From NCBI RefSeq assembly GCF_039543185.1, contig NZ_BAABJG010000015.1:496001-560000 (forward strand): 64,000 nt of DNA, read 5' to 3'. Below are positions 1-8,003 of the stretch, one piece after another; position 1 is the stretch's first letter; the number at the start of each line of letters is the position of its first letter. The notes below the pieces were generated by a model, which was given only the letters and a program-made list of their open reading frames with translations, had not been told where the DNA came from and ran no database searches. The stretch is from Paenibacillus_S vulneris. Its GTDB lineage: Bacteria > Bacillota > Bacilli > Paenibacillales > NBRC-103111. A program made the position numbers and the translations under genes.

Positions 1-760
1 CGACCGAAACTCCGTGCCCGCGTCCGGACAGGAAATTCATTCGTCCGATAAATTGGGCAACGAACAACGTCTCCGGATGATCGTAGATGCGCTGAGGCGT
101 ATCGATTTGCTCGATGCGTCCGGCATTCATGACAACGATCCGGTCGGAGATCGACAGCGCCTCCTCCTGGTCGTGCGTGACGAAAACCATCGTCAGGCCC
201 GTGCTTGCCTGTATATCCCGCAGCTCTTCGCGCATCTCGAACCGGAGCTTCGCATCGAGCGCCGAGAACGGCTCGTCGAGCAGCAGCACCGCCGGCTCAA
301 GTAGCAAGGCTCTGGCGACCGCAACCCGCTGCTGCTGACCGCCGGACAGCTGACCAGGCATCTTGCTCTCGATGCCGTGCAGACGAACAAGCTGCAGCGC
401 CTTATCGACGGCGGTGCGTATCTCCTCTTTTTTCTTTTTGCGGATTTTCAAGCCGAAAGCGAGGTTATCGAAGACCGTCATATGCGGCCACAGGTTGTAG
501 CTTTGAAACACCATCGCTGTCGGGCGCTTCTCCGGCGGCACTTGGAGGACGCTTCTTCCTTCGATTAGAATGTCTCCGCTGTCAGGTTCCAGGAAGCCCC
601 CTACGGCGCGGAGCACTGTCGTCTTGCCGCAGCCGGACGGTCCGAGAAGCGTTACCAGCTCCCCTTTGTTTACATCCAGGCTTACGCCCTTGACTCCATC
701 CCCCGTTTTAAACACCTTCATGAAGTTTTGAATCGATAACTGAGGTTGTTGGAAAGTCAT
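1..760 (-). CDS. ABC transporter ATP-binding protein (C-terminus cut by window edge)
   Basis: Cytoplasmic ATPase of an importer of the polyamine / iron / aminoethylphosphonate type. The minus-strand frame starts at the ATG at 758-760 and stays open to base 1, giving about 253 residues. Visible motifs are Walker A GPSGCGKTT (about residues 40-48), Q-loop in FQSYNLWP, signature LSGGQQQR, Walker B LLLDEP and the H-loop THDQEEA. It begins 15 bp after the permease stop, so the two are one operon. The last part, probably a TOBE-like region, lies outside the window. The substrate cannot be told from the ATPase alone. Confidence 0.92.
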   Translation of the reverse strand, partial: MTFQQPQLSIQNFMKVFKTGDGVKGVSLDVNKGELVTLLGPSGCGKTTVLRAVGGFLEPDSGDILIEGRSVLQVPPEKRPTAMVFQSYNLWPHMTVFDNLAFGLKIRKKKKEEIRTAVDKALQLVRLHGIESKMPGQLSGGQQQRVAVARALLLEPAVLLLDEPFSALDAKLRFEMREELRDIQASTGLTMVFVTHDQEEALSISDRIVVMNAGRIEQIDTPQRIYDHPETLFVAQFIGRMNFLSGRGHGVSV

Positions 761-775
761 TGCATCCTATGCCCC

Positions 776-1600
776 CTATTTGATGGTAAATCCGCTCGAT
801 AATACATCGGCGCTGATGAAACGGCGTGCGGCTAGCAGCAGAAGAAGCGTGGGCAGTGTCAATAGTATTGAGAACACGCCTCCTGCGGTCGTCGGATAGT
901 TCTGAACGATCGTATACATGATCAGCGGCATCGTACGGAAATCCGGGATGCCGACCATAAAGGTTCCCTGGGCCTCGTCCAGAGAAGAAAGAAACGTGAA
1001 GATCGAGGCAACGACGATACCGGGCAGCGCCATCGGCAGCGTGATGTACCAGAACACCCGGAACGGACCGGCTCCCGCATCCCGCGCCGACTCTTCCTGG
1101 GAAAGATGGACGCTCTTGAAGGCCGCAGCTGGAATCCAGGTCATGTACATCAGCGTGTTGACCATATGAATGAGCACGACACCGAGAAACGTATTCATCA
1201 GGTTCAGCTTATAGAAGAGAACTGCAATCGATACGTACAGCCCCATCTTGGGAAAAGCGTGGGTTAACAAAAACGAAAATAAAAACAGCTTACTTAAGCG
1301 AAATCGGATCCGGGCAAACGCATAAGCCGCCGGCAAACAGAGGATGACAGACAGCAGGGTTACGACCGCGGCGATCCCGAAGGAGAGTGAGATGGATTCG
1401 ATCACCTCGTTCTGGGTCAATACATAGGTCCACCAGGAGAGCGACCATTCCTGGGGCAAAATCGCAGGATACTGCCACTTTCCTGAGAAAGCCAGCACCA
1501 AGAGATTAAGCAGTGGTCCCATGAAGAAGATGGCGAAGATCAGCAGGACAGCCCATTCGATCCACGCTTTGCCGGAGAAGATTCTCAGGTTCCAGCTCAT
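776..1600 (-). CDS. ABC transporter permease, PotC/PhnV-like
   Basis: Inner-membrane permease of 274 residues with about six transmembrane segments. The coupling-helix EAA loop is visible near residues 175-195 (ARDAGAGP followed by LPMALPGI), which would dock on the ATPase encoded just downstream. Length and motif match the spermidine/putrescine, Fe(III) and 2-aminoethylphosphonate permease group. The neighbouring HutC-type GntR regulator is compatible with a phosphonate or amine substrate, but this is inference. Its upstream region carries a TATAAT box on the minus strand and a palindromic operator. Confidence 0.9.
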   Translation of the reverse strand: MSWNLRIFSGKAWIEWAVLLIFAIFFMGPLLNLLVLAFSGKWQYPAILPQEWSLSWWTYVLTQNEVIESISLSFGIAAVVTLLSVILCLPAAYAFARIRFRLSKLFLFSFLLTHAFPKMGLYVSIAVLFYKLNLMNTFLGVVLIHMVNTLMYMTWIPAAAFKSVHLSQEESARDAGAGPFRVFWYITLPMALPGIVVASIFTFLSSLDEAQGTFMVGIPDFRTMPLIMYTIVQNYPTTAGGVFSILLTLPTLLLLLAARRFISADVLSSGFTIK

Positions 1601-1628
1601 ACAAAGCTCCTTTCCATTTTCTAAGAGG

Positions 1629-1642
1629 TATAGACATCTATA
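1629..1642. promoter_or_regulatory. Palindromic operator before the ABC transporter operon
   Basis: TATAGA-CA-TCTATA is a perfect inverted repeat 29 bp upstream of the permease start and just downstream of a minus-strand TATAAT near 1645. A 12-of-14 copy lies before the GntR gene (2535-2548). It resembles GntR/HutC family sites. Position over the transcription start fits repression. Confidence 0.6.
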
Positions 1643-1755
1643 GGATTATAATAGCCGATGATTATTAGCAGATCATCAAGCGGGGATAAATAATTTGTAA
1701 AGGCTTGGACGATAGATACGCAGGGTGTTGGAAGCAGGGATTCGTAATCAATGAA

Positions 1756-1786
1756 AAGCCCCGGTCTGCAGAACAGACCGGGGCTT
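1756..1786 (-). terminator. Rho-independent terminator of the GntR gene
   Basis: Thirteen-base perfect stem AAGCCCCGGTCTG with a 5-nt loop, followed on the minus strand by a T run. It separates the regulator transcript from the transporter operon, so the latter needs its own promoter. Confidence 0.85.
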
Positions 1787-1803
1787 AATCGGAAGCTGTG
1801 GAA

Positions 1804-2517
1804 TTACGTTGTGCGCCGAATCCGGAACGTAAACACATCGTTACGCAAGTAATCGAGCGAGTATAGGACAGGTTTATTGGCGTCGTCATAATGTACCTGC
1901 TTTAGCAGCAGGACTGTCGTTTGCGGATGGAGCAGCAGCCGCTGGCAATTGCGGTCGATATGAAGCGGCACACAAATTTCCGAATCCGCCGTCGTAATTT
2001 TGCGGACGAGGCGGCTTTCGAAATAATCCAGCAGTGAACCGTGGAATTCGCCTTGGTCAAAGGCATCACCGGCAATACTGCGCGGAATTATATTGATGGA
2101 GAAGGCGACCGGTTCCCCCTCCGCGGTGCGCACGCGTTCCAGGATAACAACTTCATCGCCCGGACGGATATCTAGCGCCCGCGCAGCCTCCGGAGAGCAA
2201 GCCTCCGTCTTGAGAGACACGCGGCTTTCCCCTTCGTCCAGCTGCGCCGTCCGGATGATATGGCCAATGCTCGTCAGCTTCTCCAGCGAACTCGGGATAA
2301 GCGGCAGCGGCTGAATAACGAAGGTCCCTACGCCGTGTTTGACAAGCAGCCTCCCTTCTTTCTCCAGCATGCGGACCGCAGCCCGGAACGTTTCGCGGCT
2401 GACTCCGAAATCTTTGGCCATTTGCAGCTCGGACGGAAGACGCTGGCCGACGCGCAGCTGCCCGTTCTCCATCATGGACTCCAGGGACTGCTTGATCAAT
2501 TGCTGCTTCGCTAGCAT
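1804..2517 (-). CDS. GntR family regulator, HutC subfamily (UTRA domain)
   Basis: A 237-residue repressor-like protein. Residues 1-75 form the winged helix (LPSELQMAKDFGVSRETFRA then the wing KHGVGTFV). Residues about 95-235 look like the UTRA effector-binding domain (GDEVVILERVRTAEGEPVAF; SRLVRKITTADSEI; LLLKQVHYD). It sits directly upstream of and codirectional with the ABC importer, so it probably controls uptake in response to the transported molecule. A copy of the operator found before the importer overlaps its own upstream region, suggesting autoregulation. Confidence 0.92.
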   Translation of the reverse strand: MLAKQQLIKQSLESMMENGQLRVGQRLPSELQMAKDFGVSRETFRAAVRMLEKEGRLLVKHGVGTFVIQPLPLIPSSLEKLTSIGHIIRTAQLDEGESRVSLKTEACSPEAARALDIRPGDEVVILERVRTAEGEPVAFSINIIPRSIAGDAFDQGEFHGSLLDYFESRLVRKITTADSEICVPLHIDRNCQRLLLHPQTTVLLLKQVHYDDANKPVLYSLDYLRNDVFTFRIRRTT

Positions 2518-2534
2518 ATGATAACATCTACTCC

Positions 2535-2548
2535 TCTAGACATCTTTA
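2535..2548. promoter_or_regulatory. Second copy of the GntR operator
   Basis: TCTAGACATCTTTA matches 12 of 14 positions of the palindrome at 1629-1642 and lies 18 bp upstream of the GntR start, a position suited to autorepression. Confidence 0.5.
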
Positions 2549-2661
2549 CACTTCCTATTGTGAACGAAGCATGGAAACTTGTCAACGCTGTGCTGACCGG
2601 TTACAACGGCCTAACCACCCTTTGCAATTGATCGGGGCTTAGGCGGCATCCGGATGATCGG

Positions 2662-3501
2662 TTACGGCATTTTTTGCACGTCAAGCTTCAGCTTTTCTTC
2701 GGTTCCTGTGCCCTCCATCGGCGTAAAGACGCAGCAGTGAATGTCCTCATTGCCGTTAATATGGGCAAAGGTATTGATTTCAAAGGATAGCGGGCCAAGA
2801 TCCGGGTGGTCAAGCTGAAATGGCTGCGCCTGCTTCTCCCGGACATCATGCCGCTCCCATAACACCGCGAATTCCTCACTTTCCTCGGAAAGCTTTTGCG
2901 CAAACATCTCATACCACGGGTCCCCGTTGGATTGTCCATGGTATGCACGGAGAATGGCGGCACTGTATGCGGCAAATTGTTCCCAGTTCAGGACGCGATC
3001 CCGCAAATATGGATTCATGAAGATGGACCAGACCATGTTGCGGCCCATTCCGGGTTCTGCCAGAAAGTCATACAACCATCGCGGCGCTTGGCGATTCCAT
3101 GCCATGATTTCGGTCCGGCGGTTGACAATAATGGCGGGATACATGAATTGATCAATGATCTTTTGTATTCCCGGCTCCACCGGCGTGAAGGGCAATGGTG
3201 CGGACCATTCCGGAAGATCGCCGAATCCCGCCAGCCGCATGACATGCAGCTTTTCGTCGGGCGACAGGAGCAGCGCCCTGGCGATATTTTCCATGACTTC
3301 CCTGGAAGCGGCCACATCTCTCCCTTGCTCCAGCCACGTGTACCAGGTGGTGCTGACATTGGCAATCTCCGCCACCTCTTCACGGCGAAGTCCTGGGGTT
3401 CTCCTTCTTCCATATCCCCCGCCGATACCGACGTCACTTGGCTGAAGCCTAGCCCTGCGCGATTTTAAAAATTCCCCGAGCAAATTCCGGGTTTGCGTCA
3501 T
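2662..3501 (-). CDS. XRE-type regulator with MmyB-like sensor domain
   Basis: A 279-residue transcription factor. The N-terminal helix-turn-helix (about residues 10-80) contains the family hallmark RRTPGLRREEVAEIANVSTTWYTWLEQGRD. The C-terminal part (about 105-265) has the PAS-like MmyB ligand-binding layout with PAIIVNRRTEIMAWN and a C-terminal LDHPDLGPLSFE strand. Members often regulate an adjacent oxidoreductase. Here the neighbour, transcribed on the same strand upstream, is a quinone oxidoreductase. The effector is unknown. Confidence 0.9.
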   Translation of the reverse strand: MTQTRNLLGEFLKSRRARLQPSDVGIGGGYGRRRTPGLRREEVAEIANVSTTWYTWLEQGRDVAASREVMENIARALLLSPDEKLHVMRLAGFGDLPEWSAPLPFTPVEPGIQKIIDQFMYPAIIVNRRTEIMAWNRQAPRWLYDFLAEPGMGRNMVWSIFMNPYLRDRVLNWEQFAAYSAAILRAYHGQSNGDPWYEMFAQKLSEESEEFAVLWERHDVREKQAQPFQLDHPDLGPLSFEINTFAHINGNEDIHCCVFTPMEGTGTEEKLKLDVQKMP

Positions 3502-3581
3502 TGCAGCAGCACCTCCGAGATGTTCAGCGTTTCCTCAACTTTAACATTCAAATGATACCATCCCTCCCGCCACAAAAGAAA

Positions 3582-3614
3582 GCCTCCAGTCCGCGCTTGG
3601 GGCGGGCTAGAGGC
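3582..3614 (-). terminator. Terminator of the quinone oxidoreductase gene
   Basis: A GCCTC/GAGGC-based stem of about 13 pairs with one mismatch and a T-rich tail (TTTCTTTTG) on the minus strand, 64 bp beyond the stop codon of the gene at 3678. Confidence 0.75.
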
Positions 3615-3677
3615 AGCAGGGTAATCCCCTTTTTGCGAGTGTTCACAAGACCACAGGGAACAATAAAGCGATAACTC

Positions 3678-4667
3678 TTAGCCCATCTGCAGGACCAGTT
3701 TTCCCGATGTTTGCCGACTCTCGAGCAGACGGTGCGCCTCGGATGCGTTCTCCATCGGGTAGATGCCGTACACCTCCGAGCGGATCTTCCCGCTGGCAAG
3801 CAGCTGCATCGCCTCGCTTGCCGCTTGGCCCACGGCTTTCGGATCATAGACGGCATACGCCCCCAGGTTAAATCCGGCGATGTTCATGTTGCCCAACCAA
3901 ATATCGTTCGTATTGTGCAGCACTTCGCCGCCGCTGGCATTGCCCAAAGCGACGATCTGTCCGAGCGGTCTCAAGAGCTCCAGGCTGCGGGCCCGCGTCT
4001 CTCCGCCGACGGGGTCAAACACGGCATCGACGCCCTGTGCTCCTGCAATCCGTTTCGTTTCCTCCACAAAATCCGACCGCAGCAGCAGTTCATCGTATCC
4101 AAGCGATGCGGCCAATTTGATTTTATCCGGCGAACCAACCGTTCCAAGTACCCTCGATGCACCAAACCGCTTGGCGACTTGCCCGATAAAGCTGCCGAGT
4201 CCGCCTGCTGCGGCATGAACCAGAACCGTGTCCCCCTCCCGCATCCGGTTCACTTGCTTAACCGCCATGTAGGCTGTGGTCAAATTAACGATGGAGGCCG
4301 CCGCCTCGGCCATGCTCAGCTCTCCTTCCAGCACATCTAGCGGTACTGTAAGCTGAGGTGTTACTCTGGTCTGAGTGGCGTATCCGCCAAGCTCAAGCAG
4401 TTTCATAGAAACAACCGGCTGGCCGATCCGGAATCCCTCCACCCCGTCTCCTATGGAGCGGACATATCCGGACACCTCAATTCCTGGAGTCAGCGGAAAA
4501 GGAAACAGCTCGGTAAACTCGCCCTTACGGATCAAAATATCCACGAGCCCGACGCCCGCATAAGCTACATCAATGATCATCTCCCCATATCTAGGTGCAA
4601 GCTCCGGCATTTCCTTGACCTTAAGCACCTCTGCCCCGCCTGCTCTTTCAATAACAACTGATTTCAT
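3678..4667 (-). CDS. NADPH:quinone oxidoreductase family protein (zinc-independent MDR)
   Basis: A 329-residue cytosolic medium-chain reductase. The N-terminal GroES-like fold (about 1-120) is followed by the nucleotide-binding Rossmann segment with HAAAGGLGSFIGQVAKRFGA (about 150-170). No zinc-ligand cysteines are seen, which points to the quinone oxidoreductase / enone reductase branch that reduces quinones or reactive enones with NADPH. The start ATG has AGGAGG-like spacing just upstream. A 16-bp palindrome near 4750 may be its operator. Confidence 0.9.
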   Translation of the reverse strand: MKSVVIERAGGAEVLKVKEMPELAPRYGEMIIDVAYAGVGLVDILIRKGEFTELFPFPLTPGIEVSGYVRSIGDGVEGFRIGQPVVSMKLLELGGYATQTRVTPQLTVPLDVLEGELSMAEAAASIVNLTTAYMAVKQVNRMREGDTVLVHAAAGGLGSFIGQVAKRFGASRVLGTVGSPDKIKLAASLGYDELLLRSDFVEETKRIAGAQGVDAVFDPVGGETRARSLELLRPLGQIVALGNASGGEVLHNTNDIWLGNMNIAGFNLGAYAVYDPKAVGQAASEAMQLLASGKIRSEVYGIYPMENASEAHRLLESRQTSGKLVLQMG

Positions 4668-4743
4668 TGTGATAACCTCCAGGAAAAATAGTAATATTCA
4701 TGGGATTATCTTACCAAGGAGGGTCTAAGGCAGGCAGGTTCAG

Positions 4744-4759
4744 TTTATACGGGTATAAA
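4744..4759. promoter_or_regulatory. 16-bp palindrome upstream of the quinone oxidoreductase
   Basis: TTTATAC-GG-GTATAAA is a perfect inverted repeat in the gap between the metallophosphoesterase stop and the oxidoreductase start, in the upstream region of the latter. Candidate redox- or quinone-responsive operator; the cognate regulator is not known. Confidence 0.4.
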
Positions 4760-4821
4760 AAGTAACAGGTTGCACCTCGACTGGGACAGACCATTTGTCT
4801 TTTGCCATACAAAATGCAGCA

Positions 4822-5883
4822 TTAGCTTTCTGAAATCGGAACAGACCAATCTGCTTCTTTGATCCATGTCCTGTCGCTGAATTCACGGCCGCGCAGCACG
4901 ACCTTGTTGGGATATACCTCTATGTACAAGCCTTGTGCAGCATCCTTCCTTACATTTTCGTATTTGGTATTCATCACGAGACCAATTGACGAGTTCCTGA
5001 ACCAGTGGAACGTTTCTTGGATATAATGCTCCGTGTTTACGGTAAAGTCCTGATGCGTATGCCCGGAAAAAACGAATACGTTACGGTATGGTTTCAAGAT
5101 CTCTCGGAACTCCTTGGCTTTGATCAGCATATGATTGCCTCCATCCTGGCCTATCGGCGGCAGCTCCTGGTGAATCATAACAAAGACAGGCTTACCGTCA
5201 TTGTTTTCTGCCATCTTGCTCCGAAACCAGCTCATTTGCTCGTCCGAGTACCATGCGCCTTCGCCCACTTCCGGTCTTTCCTGAATATACGCTTCCTGCG
5301 ACAGGAGAATAAAATAGAAACCGTTCAGCCACACGTCATGGTAAGGCTTCTCAAGATTGAACATGGATGTAAACGCCTGCCGAGCCATGGTATCGGTCTT
5401 ACCGTTCGGGAACGAATCCTGATTCCATGCACCATCCTTTCCGATCCAAACATTATAATAATCGTGGTTCCCCATATTGGCATATACCGGCGGAAGCTCG
5501 TATCGGGACATGATATTTTTGAACTCCCTGTAATCAGACGGTGTTCCCGAATCGGTAATATCCCCGGTAATAACGATTGCTTGTGCTTTATCTCCGAACG
5601 TCTTTATATCGTCAAGGGCCTTTCGCAGGTGATTGGATTGGGCGGCAATCCCCGAGTTGATATGCAGGTCGCTTATAATGAAAAAGGAAAGTAACGGTCC
5701 AGCGTCTTCCGTTGGTTGCTTCTCATCTGTTACACTGCCTGGTGGTGCAGCTATCGAAGGCATCGTTCTATTATCGTAGCCCGCGGCCCCTCGAAAACGC
5801 CGGGACATAATAAGTCCAGAAATGGTTAGGATACTCGCCCAAACAGCTGCGATCAACCATTTAATAAAGTTTCGTCTTGTCAT
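4822..5883 (-). CDS. Exported calcineurin-like metallophosphoesterase
   Basis: A 353-residue phosphoesterase with a Tat-like N-terminus (TRRNFIKWLIAAVW and one hydrophobic segment, residues 3-27), so it probably acts outside the cytoplasmic membrane. All five metal-ligand motifs are present in order: SDLHI (about residue 71), GDITD, GNHD, MIHQ and FSGHTHQ. A dinuclear metal centre and phosphodiester/monoester hydrolysis are expected from the family. The substrate is not predictable. Divergent from a TetR regulator, with palindromes in the shared 225-bp gap. Confidence 0.88.
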   Translation of the reverse strand: MTRRNFIKWLIAAVWASILTISGLIMSRRFRGAAGYDNRTMPSIAAPPGSVTDEKQPTEDAGPLLSFFIISDLHINSGIAAQSNHLRKALDDIKTFGDKAQAIVITGDITDSGTPSDYREFKNIMSRYELPPVYANMGNHDYYNVWIGKDGAWNQDSFPNGKTDTMARQAFTSMFNLEKPYHDVWLNGFYFILLSQEAYIQERPEVGEGAWYSDEQMSWFRSKMAENNDGKPVFVMIHQELPPIGQDGGNHMLIKAKEFREILKPYRNVFVFSGHTHQDFTVNTEHYIQETFHWFRNSSIGLVMNTKYENVRKDAAQGLYIEVYPNKVVLRGREFSDRTWIKEADWSVPISES

Positions 5884-5972
5884 TGAGTAATGATTTTCCT
5901 TTCAGAATTGTTATGAATTCCGTTCTTCTTGGCATAAATAAGCGTTAACTACATACTGTTAATCAAACTCAA

Positions 5973-6059
5973 TTGATTAATCAACTTACGTCTATTATTA
6001 TATAAGTAAGACTATGCTTATCAATGGTTAAAGATCCGTAATCTGTTGATTATTCAACA
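5973..6059. promoter_or_regulatory. Divergent intergenic region with two palindromes
   Basis: TTGATTAATCAA (5973-5984) is a perfect 12-bp palindrome and TGTTGA-TTAT-TCAACA (6044-6059) a perfect 6+6 inverted repeat. Both lie between the metallophosphoesterase and the TetR gene. They are likely operator candidates for that TetR protein. Confidence 0.4.
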
Positions 6060-6108
6060 CAGTGTTTGAAAATGCTCAATATCTATGAAAGCTTGGTGAA
6101 TAGTTACG

Positions 6109-6654
6109 ATGACCAAAGTGGACCGGAGAATTCTTAAATCACAAGAAGCTATGAAAAAAGCGGTTATTGAACTAATGACGAAAAAAAGTTTCGATGAAAT
6201 TACCATTCAGGATATAGCCGATTGGGCAAATATTAACCGCGGTACTATCTATCTTCATTATCAGGACAAATTTGATCTGTTGGACAAGCTTATAGAGTCA
6301 CACATTAACGAATTAAGGGAGATGGGTGAATGGGCTTGCAGATTGGATTGGAGCAGCGCACTCTTACCCTTTTTCGAATATTTTGAAAAAAACTATGTAT
6401 TCTTTTCGACTATGTTAGCGAGTAAAGGGGCCCCTTCATTTCGAAAACGGCTTCTTGATTATATTACCGAAGGGTTCCAAGGCGAGATTGATAGAGAAAG
6501 CGGAAAAAATAAGGATCTAAGCGAAAATGTTATGCTGCAATATGCGGGAACCGCTTATGTAGGTGTCATTGAATGGTGGATCAGAAATGATATGCCGTAC
6601 CCGCCTGAAGAAATGGCGAAACAAGTTGGGACACTGCTGGAGAGAAGCCTTTAG
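6109..6654 (+). CDS. TetR/AcrR family regulator
   Basis: A 181-residue regulator. Residues 8-58 form the TetR helix-turn-helix (FDEITIQDIADWANINRGTIYLHYQDK) and residues about 75-180 an all-helical ligand domain ending in a hydrophobic WWIRNDMPYPPEEMA segment of the TetR_C_8 / DhaS-like type. It is divergent from the metallophosphoesterase and probably represses itself and that gene. It resembles the second TetR protein in this window (10699-11322), so the two may be paralogs. Confidence 0.92.
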   Translation: MTKVDRRILKSQEAMKKAVIELMTKKSFDEITIQDIADWANINRGTIYLHYQDKFDLLDKLIESHINELREMGEWACRLDWSSALLPFFEYFEKNYVFFSTMLASKGAPSFRKRLLDYITEGFQGEIDRESGKNKDLSENVMLQYAGTAYVGVIEWWIRNDMPYPPEEMAKQVGTLLERSL

Positions 6655-6707
6655 CCGCCCGCCCGATCATACTGATCAAAGCATTTCCGGATGTCCCCCA
6701 CGAAAAA

Positions 6708-6728
6708 AAACCGCCGGTTCGGCGGTTT
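6708..6728. terminator. Bidirectional terminator
   Basis: AAACCGCC / GGCGGTTT stem. Eight A residues precede it on the plus strand, so the minus-strand RNA ends in a U run; the plus side has a weaker T-rich tail. It closes both the TetR gene and the minus-strand small gene at 6738. Confidence 0.85.
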
Positions 6729-6737
6729 CTTACTCCT

Positions 6738-6836
6738 TTATTTCTTCGTCTTGCCATTGGATCCGGCTACCTCAGAGTCCTGGTTATTTCCAGGCTGAGA
6801 TTTTTTGCCGTTATTGTTCGCATTATTGCGAGACAT
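6738..6836 (-). CDS. Small hydrophilic 32-residue protein
   Basis: Begins MSRNNANNNGKKSQPGNNQD and ends in NGKTKK. It has a strong ribosome site (GGGAGG then GGAAGG) a few bases upstream of ATG and a terminator 10 bp after the stop, so this looks like a complete minimal gene. The composition (Asn, Lys, Gly, Ser, no hydrophobic core) resembles minor small acid-soluble spore proteins, but I cannot match it to a named family. Expression in the forespore would be testable. Confidence 0.6.
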   Translation of the reverse strand: MSRNNANNNGKKSQPGNNQDSEVAGSNGKTKK

Positions 6837-6995
6837 CCTTCCAACCTCCCTTTGCTGAGATGGCAATACGATAAAAGTATGCCACTCCTTGGATTCCATA
6901 TTCATCTCCGAAATCGGCAGAACAAGTCCATGTATAAAATGGATTCTTTTGGGAGATTTTAATTAGACCCAACAACGAAGGAGTTGAATCACTCA

Positions 6996-7235
6996 ATGAG
7001 ACAACCTGGGGATGATTATGGGGTATTTGGCAGTAAAATCGAAGCGGACTCGGATGTGAATGAGGATCGCCATCGGGAGGCGCAATTAGATGACTCCTTT
7101 GAAGCCTGGTATGAAAACATCGGCGATCAGGTGAAGCAAAAGCTCGATCTTACGAATGTTCCGCAAGACAACGTGTTTGAAGCTGCAATCGATTTAGACG
7201 AGGACCCTTTGACGGATAGGAAAAATTTACAGTAA
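6996..7235 (+). CDS. Conserved-looking acidic small protein, unknown function
   Basis: A 79-residue soluble, acidic protein beginning MRQPGDDYGVFGSKIEADSD. AAGGAG at 6978-6983 is followed by an in-frame TTG directly abutting it (6984) and an ATG at 6996; the ATG has the more plausible spacing. No motif, signal peptide or membrane segment is visible. It ends at a bidirectional terminator shared with the convergent VOC gene. Function unknown. Confidence 0.65.
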   Translation: MRQPGDDYGVFGSKIEADSDVNEDRHREAQLDDSFEAWYENIGDQVKQKLDLTNVPQDNVFEAAIDLDEDPLTDRKNLQ

Positions 7236-7240
7236 GTAAC

Positions 7241-7276
7241 AAGCCCTCGAGTCTATCATAAGATGCTCAAGGGCTT
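7241..7276. terminator. Bidirectional terminator between convergent genes
   Basis: AAGCCCT-c-GAG and CTC-a-AGGGCTT form a ten-pair stem with one mismatch and a 14-nt loop, between the stops at 7235 (plus) and 7285 (minus). Confidence 0.75.
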
Positions 7277-7284
7277 TGCTATTG

Positions 7285-7719
7285 TTATGCTTCTTCGACC
7301 GCCCGAAAATAATGCCCGTCCGGATCATAAAAGGTGAAATAACCGAAATCATTAGTAAATACAGGCTCTTTATCAATAGGAGCGCCAGCTTGTTTAACCC
7401 GTTCATGCAAAGCAAGCAAATCATTCGTTAATAGCTCAATCATCGTCACATGCCCTGTGCTGCTTGTAATAAAGAAGGAACGGGGAAATACAAACTTCAT
7501 TGGCGTGACTTCTTCCTGTTTCGTTTCCATCAAAAAAATACCCGGTCCATTGCCATTTTTTAATCCGACATGTGCCTCTCCAAATGAATAATCTGCTGAA
7601 ATCAATTCATAGCCCAATACATCGCAATAAAAATCCACCGATTTCTTCAAATTGGTGACTGGAAATCTCATGCAGCAGTATCCGATCACATCCGCACCCT
7701 TTGTTTTTTTGTTCAACAT
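7285..7719 (-). CDS. VOC (glyoxalase/bleomycin-resistance fold) protein
   Basis: A 144-residue protein with two beta-alpha-beta-beta-beta modules: residues 10-65 (MRFPVTNLKKSVDFYCDVLGY) and 85-142, ending FGYFTFYDPDGHYFRAVE, the typical C-terminal strand of the superfamily. These metal-binding enzymes include glyoxalases, dioxygenases and drug-binding proteins; the specific reaction is not predictable. The start is supported by AAAAAGGAG in the leader. No operon partner. Confidence 0.88.
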   Translation of the reverse strand: MLNKKTKGADVIGYCCMRFPVTNLKKSVDFYCDVLGYELISADYSFGEAHVGLKNGNGPGIFLMETKQEEVTPMKFVFPRSFFITSSTGHVTMIELLTNDLLALHERVKQAGAPIDKEPVFTNDFGYFTFYDPDGHYFRAVEEA

Positions 7720-8003
7720 AGGCCACCTTCTCCTTTTTATGTTCTCAGCCAGCTCCGCAATAAATCCCTCAGGCCCACGAACGTAATCATCCAGAAGAAC
7801 ACATATGCCGTTTTAACGTCATTAAGCCCAACTATCCGATCAATCTTATAATTACAATTTCTTCCTGTCAATAATTTGTTGCCTTGCACAAAGCGGGCGT
7901 TATTTATCTCACATTGAAAAAAGACTACACAAATGAACAAAAATATGTTAATTCTTATTTAATAACTTTTAACAATAATACAACAAGAGAGATTGGTGCC
8001 TTT

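Noticed and set aside
14..693. Plus-strand open frames over the ABC ATPase gene
   Set aside because: They lie antisense to a clear ABC ATPase with all motifs and have no ribosome sites; shadows only.
7737..7940. Minus-strand 67-codon frame with a hydrophobic C-terminal segment
   Set aside because: No ribosome site, no recognisable family, and it overlaps the region upstream of the Agr-like genes. Possibly a membrane-protein scrap, but unsupported.
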